A DNA stretch of 64,000 nucleotides. Origin: Methylotenera mobilis JLW8 (GTDB lineage: Bacteria; Pseudomonadota; Gammaproteobacteria; Burkholderiales; Methylophilaceae). A program made the translations under genes and the position numbers. How positions within the stretch are numbered: position 1 is the stretch's first letter; each line of letters starts with the position of its first letter. Below, piece after piece: positions 19,244 through 28,577 of this stretch. The DNA lies in contig NC_012968.1 of NCBI RefSeq assembly GCF_000023705.1, positions 1,302,001 through 1,366,000 on the forward strand, read 5' to 3'. Under the pieces are notes generated by a model. That model was not told the DNA's origin, searched no databases, and saw only the letters and a list, made by a program, of their open reading frames with translations.

Positions 19244-20608
19244 GTGACTAATTATGTAGCGACAATGGCTGATATCACCTCTAACAAGGCTGCTGCAAAA
19301 GAAATAGAAGTGTTGGCATTTTATGACCCACTAACGCTGCTTCCTAATCGTCGATTATTTACCGACCGTTTAAATCACGCCCTCGCCTCAAGTGCTCGTA
19401 GCCAAAATAAAGGGGCTTTACTATTTATTGATTTAGATAACTTTAAAAACCTTAATGACTCACTGGGGCATGCTGTTGGTGACATGCTTTTACTTCAGGT
19501 TGCGGAAAGGCTCAACAACTGCGTGCGAGAAGGCGACACTGTGGCTAGACTGGGTGGCGATGAGTTTGTGGTTACCTTAGAGGATTTAAGCCTGCAGTTA
19601 GATGAAGCGGCATCTAAAACAAAATTAATTGGAGAAAAGATTTTACACCAGGTAAGCCAGCCTTACAATTTGGGCGGTCATGAGCACCAAATCACCTGCA
19701 GTATTGGTGTGGCATTGTTTCATCATCACGAACAGTCGCAAGATGAATTACTTAAACAAGCTGACATTGCTATGTACCAGGCCAAAAAAGTTGGACGTAA
19801 TGCGATATGTTTCTTTGACCCAGGAATGCAAACTAGTATTAATGCACGTGTTGAACTTGAGAGAGATCTGAATATCGCCATTAATGAGCAGCAATTTGAG
19901 CTGTTTTACCAAATACAACTAGACATCCACGGTCAGGCAATCGGTGCGGAGGCCCTCATTCGCTGGCCACATCCAGAGCTAGGGTTAATCTCACCAGCCA
20001 AGTTCATCCCACTGGCAGAGGAAACTGATCTAATTATCCCTATCGGCTCATGGGTACTTGATACAGCCTGTGCTCAACTAAAACAATGGCAAAAAGACAC
20101 ATCAACTCAAGGTTTAGTACTATCTGTGAATGTAAGCGCAAAGCAGTTGCATCAAGTTGACTTCACCTCTACCGTGCAAAATACGATTAACAAGTATGCA
20201 ATAAACCCTAATTTACTCAAGCTCGAGATTACTGAAAGCATGCTGCTTAACTCGATTGAGGACACGATTAACATCATGAGTAGATTACAAACCATTGGCG
20301 TTAGATTTTCACTCGATGATTTTGGTACAGGTTACTCTTCACTCCAATATCTAAAACGACTCCCACTTAATCAATTAAAAATCGATCAATCATTTGTGCG
20401 AGATATTACAGTAGATGAAAGCAATCGAGTGATTATTCGTACCATTATTGCTATGGCACAGAGCCTTGGTTTAGAAACGATTGCGGAAGGGGTAGAAACT
20501 GAAGCCCAGCGCACATATTTACTCACAAATGGCTGCACACACTTTCAAGGCTATCTGCTAGGAAAACCTTTACCAATACATGACTTTGAGTCAGCACTTA
20601 AATCTTAA
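19244..20608 (+). CDS. C-terminal half of the split gene: GGDEF-EAL c-di-GMP enzyme
   Basis: 454 residues from GTG 19244, in the same frame as and 15 bp after the upstream TAA; ATG 19265 is another possible start. The GGDEF domain keeps ARLGGDEF with the inhibitory I-site REGD five residues before it. The EAL domain keeps EALIRW, ITESM, DDFGTGYSS and the AEGVET motif. Both halves of c-di-GMP turnover (synthesis from GTP, hydrolysis to pGpG) thus look competent. No ribosome-binding site precedes GTG 19244, so expression would need reinitiation or readthrough after the stop. If not translated, this is a recent pseudogene of the PAS-GGDEF-EAL protein encoded from 17453 to 20608. Codon use and motif conservation show no other decay. 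Confidence 0.8.
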   Translation: MTNYVATMADITSNKAAAKEIEVLAFYDPLTLLPNRRLFTDRLNHALASSARSQNKGALLFIDLDNFKNLNDSLGHAVGDMLLLQVAERLNNCVREGDTVARLGGDEFVVTLEDLSLQLDEAASKTKLIGEKILHQVSQPYNLGGHEHQITCSIGVALFHHHEQSQDELLKQADIAMYQAKKVGRNAICFFDPGMQTSINARVELERDLNIAINEQQFELFYQIQLDIHGQAIGAEALIRWPHPELGLISPAKFIPLAEETDLIIPIGSWVLDTACAQLKQWQKDTSTQGLVLSVNVSAKQLHQVDFTSTVQNTINKYAINPNLLKLEITESMLLNSIEDTINIMSRLQTIGVRFSLDDFGTGYSSLQYLKRLPLNQLKIDQSFVRDITVDESNRVIIRTIIAMAQSLGLETIAEGVETEAQRTYLLTNGCTHFQGYLLGKPLPIHDFESALKS

Positions 20609-20653
20609 AATAGTGTATCTAGTAACATAATAGCGCAGAATGTCATAGTAAAT

Positions 20654-20880
20654 TTAAGCTTTGGCAGCTTCTTGCAAGCGATTGCTTAGCTGCTCAACAT
20701 CAATCATTTGTAGCATAGTCTCCTGTGAACTAGAGTGAACCAAAGATTTCACTACCTAGTTGTAAGCTGAGCTTTACGGCCCAATTGGCGAACCTGCTCC
20801 ATCACAACATCCATCATTTCAACTAGCGGGAAACGTTTCCCCGTAGAAACAATCACTGATTTATTCGTATCAGAAAATAA
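20654..20880 (-). pseudogene. Possible decayed gene remnant, two frames
   Basis: On the minus strand a 42-codon open stretch (including VIVSTGKRFPLVEMMDVV and RQLGRKAQLTT) stops near 20755. A second frame continues immediately with VVKSLVHSSSQETML, then MIDVEQLSNRLQEAAKA, and ends at TAA 20654-20656. The protein-like composition on both sides of one frame change suggests a frameshifted C-terminal fragment of a lost gene. An alternative is a 20-residue ORF at 20654-20716 with AGGAGA before its ATG. I do not recognise the parent family. Confidence 0.35.
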
Positions 20881-20920
20881 AACCTACCAATTAGTTAATC
20901 ATGAACAACTAATTGGTAGG
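20873..20920 (-). terminator. Rho-independent terminator after the DUF2798 gene
   Basis: A perfect 14-bp inverted repeat CCTACCAATTAGTT / AACTAATTGGTAGG (20883-20896 and 20907-20920) with a 10-nt loop lies 21 bp past the stop of the minus-strand gene. On that strand it is followed by TTTTATTTTC. The plus side has no T-run. Confidence 0.75.
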
Positions 20921-20941
20921 ACATCTAGAAAAAACCAATAA

Positions 20942-21175
20942 TCATTGTGCCTCAACAACCCATGTCATTAACTTCAACACAATAGGCCTTACAAAAAGTA
21001 TGCATATAAAGGCTGATGGCATAGCTAATGTATAGGCATGGATAACACGTAGCAAGTAGCCAGCACCAACACCACTATTAGCAGCTACAATAATAGTGCA
21101 CATTAAAAATGCCATGATGGTAGCCATAAAGAATGCGAACACGTAGCCAGTGTATCGGTGATGAATTTTCATCAT
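20942..21175 (-). CDS. DUF2798 small two-helix membrane protein
   Basis: 77 residues. Two membrane helices (about 10-32 and 44-68) match the DUF2798 pattern, with FAFFMATIMAFLMCTIIVAANSG and a Pro-containing second helix (LAMPSAFICILFVRPIVLKL). The family is small, uncharacterised and inner-membrane. It is divergent from the LysR gene across a 122-bp spacer that contains a dyad, so it is a natural target candidate for that regulator. The start MMKIHHRYTG gives a short basic cytoplasmic tail. A strong terminator follows. Confidence 0.75.
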   Translation of the reverse strand: MMKIHHRYTGYVFAFFMATIMAFLMCTIIVAANSGVGAGYLLRVIHAYTLAMPSAFICILFVRPIVLKLMTWVVEAQ

Positions 21176-21265
21176 AGTCCTAGAAAAGAATGATTAGGCT
21201 GCAACTTTAACGCTTAACTAAAATGATGCATAGACCACTAACACTACACTCAGTTTAAATATAAA

Positions 21266-21293
21266 CTATCGAATAACCACATAAACTCGATAG
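21266..21293. promoter_or_regulatory. Inverted repeat between DUF2798 and LysR genes (candidate LysR operator)
   Basis: The arms CTATCGA (21266-21272) and TCGATAG (21287-21293) are a perfect 7-bp dyad around a 14-bp centre, ending 4 bp before the LysR ATG. LysR regulators usually bind dyads of this kind in the divergent intergenic region and repress themselves. Assignment is by position only. Confidence 0.4.
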
Positions 21294-21297
21294 CCAT

Positions 21298-22230
21298 ATG
21301 GATACATTAAGAAGTATTGAAAGTTTTGTTAAAGCAATAGAAGGAGGGAGTATTGCTGCCGCCGCACGTATGCAAGGCATTACCCCTGCGGCTGCCAGTC
21401 AGAATATTATCCGGCTTGAAGCTTCACTGAACGCTCGTTTGCTGACTAGAACAACGCGAAGTTTAGCCTTAACGGAGGCTGGTGCAATCTATTATGAAAA
21501 AGTGCGGCTTGTTATCAATGATATTGAAAACGCTCAGTCATTGGTAACAGAGCTTCAAGGTGAACCTCAAGGACGGCTAAAAATAGCAACATCCGTGGCA
21601 TTCGGTCGACATGTACTTTCCACCATTATCCCGTCATTTACTGCCATGTATCCAAAACTATCGATTGAACTGATTTTGACCGATCAGAATATTGATCACG
21701 TCAAAGAGGATATCGACATCAGCATCAGATTCAAGCAACAATTAGAGCTTGGCTTGGTTGCAAAGAGAATTGCCGTTGTTCCTGTGCTGTTTTGTGCATC
21801 TCCGACTTATATTAGTCGTAAGGGAGAGCCGCATACACCTGAGGGCTTACAACGACACGACTGTCTCATGTTCCGCATGCCCACCAGCGGGCGATTATTA
21901 AACTGGGGCTTTTTGCGTGACGAACTACGCTTTGAGCCTGAGCTTAAACCGTCCATTATCAGTAACGATATCAATTCGTTAGCAGAGTTAGCGATCGCCG
22001 GCGCTGGCATAGTAAGACTTGCTGCATTTATTGCCAACCCTCTCATCAAGAATGGACAATTAATCCCATTGTTCCAGCGTGATACAAACAATCCTTCAAT
22101 TATGCATGCGGATAACGAACCACTGGAGTTTTACGCCTGTTTTCGTGACCACCATGCCATGACGTTAAAAGTTAAAACATTCATCAATCATTTAACCTCT
22201 GCCCTGCCCGCCAATTGGGATGTAATTTAA
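21298..22230 (+). CDS. LysR-family transcriptional regulator
   Basis: 310 residues. An N-terminal winged helix-turn-helix spans about 1-60 (SFVKAIEGGSIAAAARM ... AASQNIIRLEASLNARLLTRTTRSLALTEAG). The substrate-binding domain follows at about 90-295 (GRLKIATSVAFGRHVLSTIIPSF). The sequence resembles the CrgA/DmlR subgroup, whose effectors vary; the effector cannot be inferred here. It diverges from the DUF2798 gene, the likely target, and its own start is overlapped closely by a dyad. No clear ribosome-binding site precedes the ATG. It ends 7 bp before the convergent end of the antiporter gene. Confidence 0.9.
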   Translation: MDTLRSIESFVKAIEGGSIAAAARMQGITPAAASQNIIRLEASLNARLLTRTTRSLALTEAGAIYYEKVRLVINDIENAQSLVTELQGEPQGRLKIATSVAFGRHVLSTIIPSFTAMYPKLSIELILTDQNIDHVKEDIDISIRFKQQLELGLVAKRIAVVPVLFCASPTYISRKGEPHTPEGLQRHDCLMFRMPTSGRLLNWGFLRDELRFEPELKPSIISNDINSLAELAIAGAGIVRLAAFIANPLIKNGQLIPLFQRDTNNPSIMHADNEPLEFYACFRDHHAMTLKVKTFINHLTSALPANWDVI

Positions 22231-22236
22231 TATAAA

Positions 22237-24015
22237 TTAATTACCGCTAGATTTACCTGCTTCGCCTAGCTCAAGCGCGAGCAAATCTTTAAGGTCCTGA
22301 CGCCCTTTTTCTGACATGCTCAGCAATGCGTTCATATCGTGCTTGATGGTACGGGCTGACTCAATCTGCTCTATATCATGACGCTCAAAGTGTTTAATGA
22401 TTTTTGCGGCAGAGGTTGGCGTTTCACCGAGTGCCAACAAAGCTTGCTTGGCAGCCACTAATGAAGAATAGAAAGTTTCGCGTATAGGATCTAAGCCTAT
22501 ATCAAGCAGATCAAAAGCATCGGTTCTACTACGCGCCCTTGTAACAACAGCAAGTGTAGGCCACCTCTCTCTTACAAGCTTACCAATATGCAGGGCAGCC
22601 ACAGGATCATTCACAGAAATCACCAACAGTTTGGCTGTGGCTATGCCGGCCTCCTCCAGCAAATCCAACCTGGATGCATCGCCATAATAACAACGCCATT
22701 TAAACTTGCGCATCAGATCAACCTGATTCGGGTCATTATCAATTAGCGTTGCGGCAATACCCTTAGCTAGTAAAACCCTACCAACAATTTGGCCAAAACG
22801 ACCAAAACCCGCAATGATTACTGAATTGTTTTCCTCAATATTATCCTTAGGGCGCTCGCCGCATTGTAACGTTAAAAATCGATCATAAAGTAACAACAAT
22901 ATAGGAGTGATAAGCATAGATACCGCCACAATTGCATTAAGCACATTGTAAATCTCACGCGGAATAGTATTTTGTGTGAATGCAATGCCAAATATCACAA
23001 ACGCAAACTCACCAATTTGCGAGAGCGCGGCACCATATAACAATCCATCTCTCAATGAGTATTTAAATACATAAGCCAAACCTAACAATATCGTTATCTT
23101 TACTAGTACAACGAGTAAGGCTAATCCAAAAATCATCAATGGTGAGTTTGCCAATAACGACAGATCTACAGACATACCGACCGCAATAAAAAACAAACCT
23201 AGTAGTAAGCCTTTTACCGGTTCTATATCCAGCCTCAGCTCATAGCGATACTCTGAATCTGCTAACAATACGCCTGCCAAAAAGGTGCCTAATGCCATAG
23301 ACAAGCCTACAGATTGCATTGCCAGTGATACACCAATCACTAGCAACAATGAAAATGCCACGAAAATCTCACGAATCTCCGTTTGTGCAACAATACGCAT
23401 AATGGAACGCAGCAAAGTTCTACTGGCAACGATAATAGCGGCGATCACAGCTAATGCTTTCGCGACTGCCCATACATCAAAACTAGATTGGCCGCTATCT
23501 GGTGCAATAAATGCCAGCAACATAAACAATGGAATAACAGACAAATCCTGAAACAGCAATGTGGCAAATGATGCTTGCCCTCCATGCGTGCTTAATTGTT
23601 TTTTTTCTGCAAGTGCAGTAAGTCCAATCGCAGTAGATGACATTGTCACACCCATGCCAATCACAATAGCTACAGGCCATGAAAAATGCATCATGTGCGC
23701 AATAATTGCTATCAGACCTAAAGTGCTAACGACCTGCAGGCCACCTAGCCCTAGTAATATCTTTCGCAGCTCCCAAACTTTTTGAGACTCAAGCTCAAGC
23801 CCAATCAAAAACAGCATTAGCACAACACCAAATTCAGCAAAATGCAGAACATGTTCAGGATCTGGAATCAGCTTCAACGCATAAGGACCAATCAATATAC
23901 CTGCGATTAAATAACCAAGTACTGAACCCAAACCTAATCTTTTAAAAATTGGCACAAGCAGTATGGCTGATGATAAATAGATCATCGTTTGAATCAGAAA
24001 GTTAGAGGTGCCCAT
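22237..24015 (-). CDS. KefB/KefC-type CPA2 cation:proton antiporter with TrkA-N domain
   Basis: 592 residues from the preferred start ATG 24015 (MGTSNFLIQTMIYLSSA). The frame could extend to 24153, but the extra 46 residues are basic and look non-coding. About twelve to thirteen membrane helices (1-380) contain the CPA2 signatures GSVLGYLIAGILIGP and FLIGLELE. A cytoplasmic TrkA-N/RCK domain follows with the Rossmann motif AGFGRFGQIVGRVL at about residue 410. Such proteins exchange K+ or Na+ for protons, with RCK gating by nucleotides or glutathione adducts. No KefG/KefF ancillary gene is adjacent, so glutathione gating is unproven. Confidence 0.88.
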   Translation of the reverse strand: MGTSNFLIQTMIYLSSAILLVPIFKRLGLGSVLGYLIAGILIGPYALKLIPDPEHVLHFAEFGVVLMLFLIGLELESQKVWELRKILLGLGGLQVVSTLGLIAIIAHMMHFSWPVAIVIGMGVTMSSTAIGLTALAEKKQLSTHGGQASFATLLFQDLSVIPLFMLLAFIAPDSGQSSFDVWAVAKALAVIAAIIVASRTLLRSIMRIVAQTEIREIFVAFSLLLVIGVSLAMQSVGLSMALGTFLAGVLLADSEYRYELRLDIEPVKGLLLGLFFIAVGMSVDLSLLANSPLMIFGLALLVVLVKITILLGLAYVFKYSLRDGLLYGAALSQIGEFAFVIFGIAFTQNTIPREIYNVLNAIVAVSMLITPILLLLYDRFLTLQCGERPKDNIEENNSVIIAGFGRFGQIVGRVLLAKGIAATLIDNDPNQVDLMRKFKWRCYYGDASRLDLLEEAGIATAKLLVISVNDPVAALHIGKLVRERWPTLAVVTRARSRTDAFDLLDIGLDPIRETFYSSLVAAKQALLALGETPTSAAKIIKHFERHDIEQIESARTIKHDMNALLSMSEKGRQDLKDLLALELGEAGKSSGN

Positions 24016-24420
24016 AAAAAGTAACCGTTTTTTGATATTGATAATAAATGTAGCGTTATTTATGCTCAGCTTGTTTTGCATGCCCTTTAACATTAAGCGA
24101 CATTGGAATATTCGAGTAAATTTCCGCCTCACGCAGGTTACATGAATCCCCACAAATATGCATCATATGCTAGCTAACTGAGCAATAAATACCACAAAAA
24201 TAATTAATATTTAACTTTAAAAAAACAATTAAGATAATGAATATTAATAATTAATTAAGATGCAAGTAAAATGCAGAAAGAAAAATTCTAGAAATTAAAC
24301 TATTACATGACAGAAGATTAGGTGAAGGACTTATATGAATATATTGCCCGCATGTTGCGCAAAAAGCTAACAGCAACTTAAGATTATCGACTAGTAAAAG
24401 TGGCTTACAGCAGCTAGCTA
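24016..24420. other. AT-rich intergenic region upstream of the antiporter
   Basis: This stretch separates the antiporter start from the end of the CHASE3-GGDEF gene. It contains short A/T runs such as TATTAATAATTAATTAAG near 24241-24258 but no convincing ORF, RNA or strong promoter that I can support. A weak stem before TTTTT near 24360-24420 (minus strand) might end the upstream transcript. Confidence 0.4.
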
Positions 24421-25581
24421 TTAATGAATAACTGCCTGATTTTTCCCTGTTGATTTTGCTTTATACATTGCTTCATCTGCAGCAGAAATTAGAGCTTTAA
24501 TACTTTTCACTTGGTCAGGATAAATCGCAATACCGATACTAACCCCCATAAATATATCAGTACCTGTTACCTTAATTACTGGCGTATTGAGCGCCTCAAT
24601 AATACGATTAGCAAGGATTAACAACTCACTAGCATCGTTAAAGTTATGCGCCACCAACGCAAATTCATCTCCGCCTACCCGCGCAATAAAATCAGAATCA
24701 CGCAATACGTGATTAATTTTAGCCACAGCTCCGACGAGCGCATCATCACCTGCATCGTGTCCATATTGGTCATTGATCAATTTAAACCCATCAAGATCCA
24801 TATATAACAAACCAATTTTTTGCTTACTGCGACCAGCCTGTGAAATGGATTTCTTTAGATACTGCTCAAAGTTTCTTCTATTTGGCAAATGAGTCAAAGC
24901 ATCATGCATTGCAAGGTAACCAAACTCCTCAGCAAGCTCTTGACTTGAGGATGCATGCTCAAACAACGAAATAGTTCTTCTGTAATTAATCAGCAATATA
25001 CTGATAATTAAGAACACAACAACTAACGATGCTAATTTCAAACGATTAATGGTTAAAGAGAGTGTCACCTCTATACGATCATTCTCATCTCGCAAAATCT
25101 TATCGAGTTTATTCACCTCATTAGAAATTTCGTCTGTAAGCACTTTGCTAGCGCCTGTCGAAAATTTCAAATGAGGAGAATATGACCCTGCCGTGAGCTG
25201 AACTTGGAGCGTAGATTCAATAGCACTGAATTTTTCTTGAATCAGTTTATCAAGCGTAATTAGAATAGGCGTAAATTCGGCGAAATCTTTTTCACGATTT
25301 TTGATTTGAGAAAAAAATAAAGCTGTATCTTTAGCAGCGCGGTTGTATGGCTCAAGAAACTGTACACTACCTGTGAGAAGGTAGCCTCGCAGCCCAGTTT
25401 CCGCATTCACAATCGTGTTCATGAGTTTAACTACTTCGTAACGGGTGTCTGCAATTTTAACTTTGCGATCACTCAACACCAACAAACTCTGGGCGCTAAA
25501 AAAGACCCATGACATCGCAATCAATAGTATGACTGATGCAACAATCGGCGGTAGTAGAATCTGTTTTCGGTAATTTAGAAT
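24421..25581 (-). CDS. CHASE3-type diguanylate cyclase; apparent ATT start codon
   Basis: 386 residues if begun at ATT 25581-25579. Domains: a membrane span near 8-30, a periplasmic CHASE3 sensor (ADTRYEVVKLMNTIVNAETG, GYLLTG, FLEPYN), a second span near 185-205, then GGDEF with ARVGGDEF and the I-site RDSD. It should make c-di-GMP in response to an unknown periplasmic cue. The first canonical start would be TTG 25524, which lies inside the first membrane span and has no ribosome-binding site. The frame continues upstream as LNYRKQILLPPIVASVILL to an ATT that sits 5 bp after AGGGGAG. Either ATT is the initiation codon, as in infC, or an ATG was mutated. The enzymatic part is certain; the start is inferred. 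Confidence 0.85.
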   Translation of the reverse strand: MLNYRKQILLPPIVASVILLIAMSWVFFSAQSLLVLSDRKVKIADTRYEVVKLMNTIVNAETGLRGYLLTGSVQFLEPYNRAAKDTALFFSQIKNREKDFAEFTPILITLDKLIQEKFSAIESTLQVQLTAGSYSPHLKFSTGASKVLTDEISNEVNKLDKILRDENDRIEVTLSLTINRLKLASLVVVFLIISILLINYRRTISLFEHASSSQELAEEFGYLAMHDALTHLPNRRNFEQYLKKSISQAGRSKQKIGLLYMDLDGFKLINDQYGHDAGDDALVGAVAKINHVLRDSDFIARVGGDEFALVAHNFNDASELLILANRIIEALNTPVIKVTGTDIFMGVSIGIAIYPDQVKSIKALISAADEAMYKAKSTGKNQAVIH

Positions 25582-26039
25582 AGAGACTCCCCTTCTGAAA
25601 GCACCAAAACCTACAACAACAATTTAAATTACATTAAATAGTAAAAAATATCAAAACATTCAACCCATTACAGTATACATAATGCACCAAATATGTGCAA
25701 AACGTATATAAAGACTACGTTTAATCACTCATTCTCAACACCATACCCGGATGAATATATTGATTTAAAGTCTGGCGAAGAGTTTTGTTATTTATATTTT
25801 AGTTGTTTGTATTTAACTATTCGAGTGTTGCTATTTATGATGGTTCACTAATGGATTAATGCATATACATACCACTTAATCTCATTTCTATTAGAGAAAA
25901 AACTTAATAATAATTAAGGATATATGCTATTTTTTATTCCACTTGAATAAAATTACGTGTAGATTGTTAACAATGCACAGTTTTATTTTCGTTATGATTA
26001 TAGAACTGAAAAACAAAAAACTCTAAAGAGTGAAATATC
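25582..26039. other. AT-rich divergent intergenic region between two signalling genes
   Basis: About 460 bp separate the CHASE3-GGDEF start from the histidine kinase. The region is very AT-rich and has the small dyad TGTTAACA near 25965 and a TATGAT hexamer at 25994-25999, possibly a -10 box for the kinase. No ORF, RNA or repeat is supported. Confidence 0.4.
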
Positions 26040-28577
26040 TTGACAAAACATAGTGTTAAGAATCAATCAACTGGAGAAATAAGTAACCAATCAGTGCATC
26101 AGATTGGTGAGGCAAGCTATCGGGCACTCTTTGAATATGCGCCAGATGGCATTCTTATTGCCGACGCCCAAAGTTACTATCTGGATGCCAACCCAAGTAT
26201 CTGCAATATGCTAGGCTACACTAGAGACGAGCTGATTGGTATGCATGCCACAGATATCGTTGTTCAAAGTGAAGTACCTCATATCCAATCCGCACTGGAT
26301 ATCATTCAAACAAAATCTGACTATACCCGAGAATGGCTGTTAAGACGTAAAGATGGCTCAGTTTTCAGCGCCGAAATCATGGCAACCACTATGCCAGACG
26401 GAAGCCTTCTGGGGCTAATACGAGACATTACAGTGCTGAAAGAACAGCAACGTGAAATCTCTCAACTATCTCGGCTTTATGCTGCGCTGACTAAAATCAA
26501 TCAGGCCATCATTTGGCTACCAACTAGAGAAGAGCTATTTAAACGAGTATGCCAGATACTTGTGAATGAAGGCGGCTTTCAAATGGCTTGGATTAACTGG
26601 CATGACAGCAAAACTCAACAACTAACACCAGTAGCCTCTTGGGGCGAACACTGCGATTACTTTAACAACATCAAAATTTATGTAGACAGCAAGCGTGCTG
26701 ACAAAAGACCAATCAACTTAGCTTTTAGCACTGGCGAGCCCTACATTTGCAACAATATGCTGGAAGATCCAGCAAGGCAAACTTGGTGTGATGATTTAGT
26801 TCGCTTAGGCTTTCGCGCTTTAGCCGCTTTTCCGATTCAGGCAAAAGATAAAGTAAGTGGCATTTTAAGCGTATACACCAACCAAACTTTATTTTTCCAT
26901 GATAAAGAAATTGCATTATTAGCAGAAGCCGCCGGCAACATATCCTTCTCTCTAGAAAATCTAGAACGCGAAGAAAAACGTAAAGAAGCAGAAATTAATG
27001 CTAAAAATGAATCATTATTTTCAGACATGATGATTGAGAGCATGCCTGGAATTCTCTATTTTTATAACTACGAAGGCAGGTTCTTACGTTGGAATCATAA
27101 CTTTCAATCTGTTTCTGGCTACACAAATAGAGAAATCACAAAAATGCACCCATTGGATTTCTTTGCGCCTGAAGAAAAAGCTGCTGTTGCAAATAAAATA
27201 TCCGAAGTATTTACCAAAGGACAAGCATTTGTTGAGGCGTCGCTATTATCCAAAGATGGTAAGAAAACACCTTATTTCTTTACCGGTCGGAATGTTACTT
27301 TCAAAGGCACTGACTGTTTAGTTGGTATGGGTATAGATATTAGCGAAAGAAAAAATGCAGAGTTAAAGCTTAATGAAAGCGAGCAAAAGTATGGTGAACT
27401 GGTAGAGTCGGCAAATAGCATCATTTTGCGCTGGAATGCACAAGGCTACATCACTTTTCTTAATTCATTCGGCCTGCATTTTTTTGGATATGCTTTTGAT
27501 CAAATCGTCGGCAAGCATGTGATTGGGACAATCGTGCCAAATACGGATAGCGCCGGACGTGACTTACAAATGCTGATGCAGCAAATCTGCTTGGATACAA
27601 AGGTATTTGAACAAAACATCAATGAGAATACACGCAGCAATGGCGAACGCGTCTGGATTTCCTGGACAAACAAGGTAGTGTTAGATGGACAAGGCCACGT
27701 GGTAGAAATACTTAGCATTGGTAACGACATCACTGAGAGATTGCTCGCCGAACAAGAGATTAGAGAACTGAATGCAAGCCTAGAAAAGCGTGTGACAGAA
27801 CGTACAGAAGAATTACAAACTGCGCTGATCAGGGCTGAAGCAGCAGATAAAATCAAATCAGCCTTTTTAGCGACGATGTCGCACGAACTTAGAACGCCAT
27901 TAAATTCTATTATCGGCTTTACCGGCATTATTCTACAAGGCTTGGCTGGCCCATTAAATAATGAGCAAACTAAACAGTTAGGTATGGTAAGAGGTAGCGC
28001 CAGGCATCTGCTAGAGCTAATTAATGATGTGCTCGATATTTCTAAAATAGAAGCTGGTCAATTAGAGGTAAACTCAGAAACATTTAATCTGGTGGCACTT
28101 ATTGAGAGAGTGGTTAACTCATTAACACCAATGATAGAAAAAAAAGGCTTAGTCCTGCACACATCGATCAGCAAAGAGCTAGGCGAAATTGTGAGTGACC
28201 GCAGACGACTTGAGCAGATACTCATCAATTTAGTTAACAACGCTGCCAAATTTACAGAAAAAGGCAGCATCACTATTACCGCAGAAATAGTCAATGACTT
28301 AAAAGACTCATTAGACACCACCCCTACCCGTTTTTTAAAATTGAGCGTCATTGATACAGGCATAGGCATTAAGCCTGACGACCTGGATTTGCTATTTAAG
28401 CCATTTCACCAAATTGACAGTGGTCTTTCACGCTTGCATGAAGGCACTGGGCTAGGGCTAGCCATCTGCCGACGGCTGTTAGAGCTTATGGGCGGTCAAA
28501 TCTACGCTGTGAGTGAGTGGTCAACTGGTAGCAAGTTTACTGTTTTATTGCCAATGGGAACTGAGGTTAAATCATGA
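26040..28577 (+). CDS. Cytoplasmic PAS-GAF-PAS-PAS sensor histidine kinase
   Basis: 845 residues, no membrane span. Order: PAS (about 25-145), GAF (about 165-320, FKRVCQILVNEGGFQMAWINW), PAS (about 330-445), PAS (about 450-575), a coiled linker, HisKA with His615 in MSHELRTPLN, and HATPase_c with NLVNNAAKF, DTGIGI and GTGLGLAI. It autophosphorylates in response to cytoplasmic signals, likely small molecules or redox through PAS or GAF. The start is TTG 26040 after AAGAGTG. Its stop overlaps the response-regulator start (ATGA), so the pair is translationally coupled. No receiver domain is fused; the cognate receivers are the next two genes. Confidence 0.9.
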   Translation: MTKHSVKNQSTGEISNQSVHQIGEASYRALFEYAPDGILIADAQSYYLDANPSICNMLGYTRDELIGMHATDIVVQSEVPHIQSALDIIQTKSDYTREWLLRRKDGSVFSAEIMATTMPDGSLLGLIRDITVLKEQQREISQLSRLYAALTKINQAIIWLPTREELFKRVCQILVNEGGFQMAWINWHDSKTQQLTPVASWGEHCDYFNNIKIYVDSKRADKRPINLAFSTGEPYICNNMLEDPARQTWCDDLVRLGFRALAAFPIQAKDKVSGILSVYTNQTLFFHDKEIALLAEAAGNISFSLENLEREEKRKEAEINAKNESLFSDMMIESMPGILYFYNYEGRFLRWNHNFQSVSGYTNREITKMHPLDFFAPEEKAAVANKISEVFTKGQAFVEASLLSKDGKKTPYFFTGRNVTFKGTDCLVGMGIDISERKNAELKLNESEQKYGELVESANSIILRWNAQGYITFLNSFGLHFFGYAFDQIVGKHVIGTIVPNTDSAGRDLQMLMQQICLDTKVFEQNINENTRSNGERVWISWTNKVVLDGQGHVVEILSIGNDITERLLAEQEIRELNASLEKRVTERTEELQTALIRAEAADKIKSAFLATMSHELRTPLNSIIGFTGIILQGLAGPLNNEQTKQLGMVRGSARHLLELINDVLDISKIEAGQLEVNSETFNLVALIERVVNSLTPMIEKKGLVLHTSISKELGEIVSDRRRLEQILINLVNNAAKFTEKGSITITAEIVNDLKDSLDTTPTRFLKLSVIDTGIGIKPDDLDLLFKPFHQIDSGLSRLHEGTGLGLAICRRLLELMGGQIYAVSEWSTGSKFTVLLPMGTEVKS

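Noticed and set aside
24016-24153. N-terminal extension of the KefB-like antiporter to 24153
   Set aside because: The 46 extra residues are basic and unlike antiporter N-termini, and MGTSNFLIQT at 24015 begins a normal first span.
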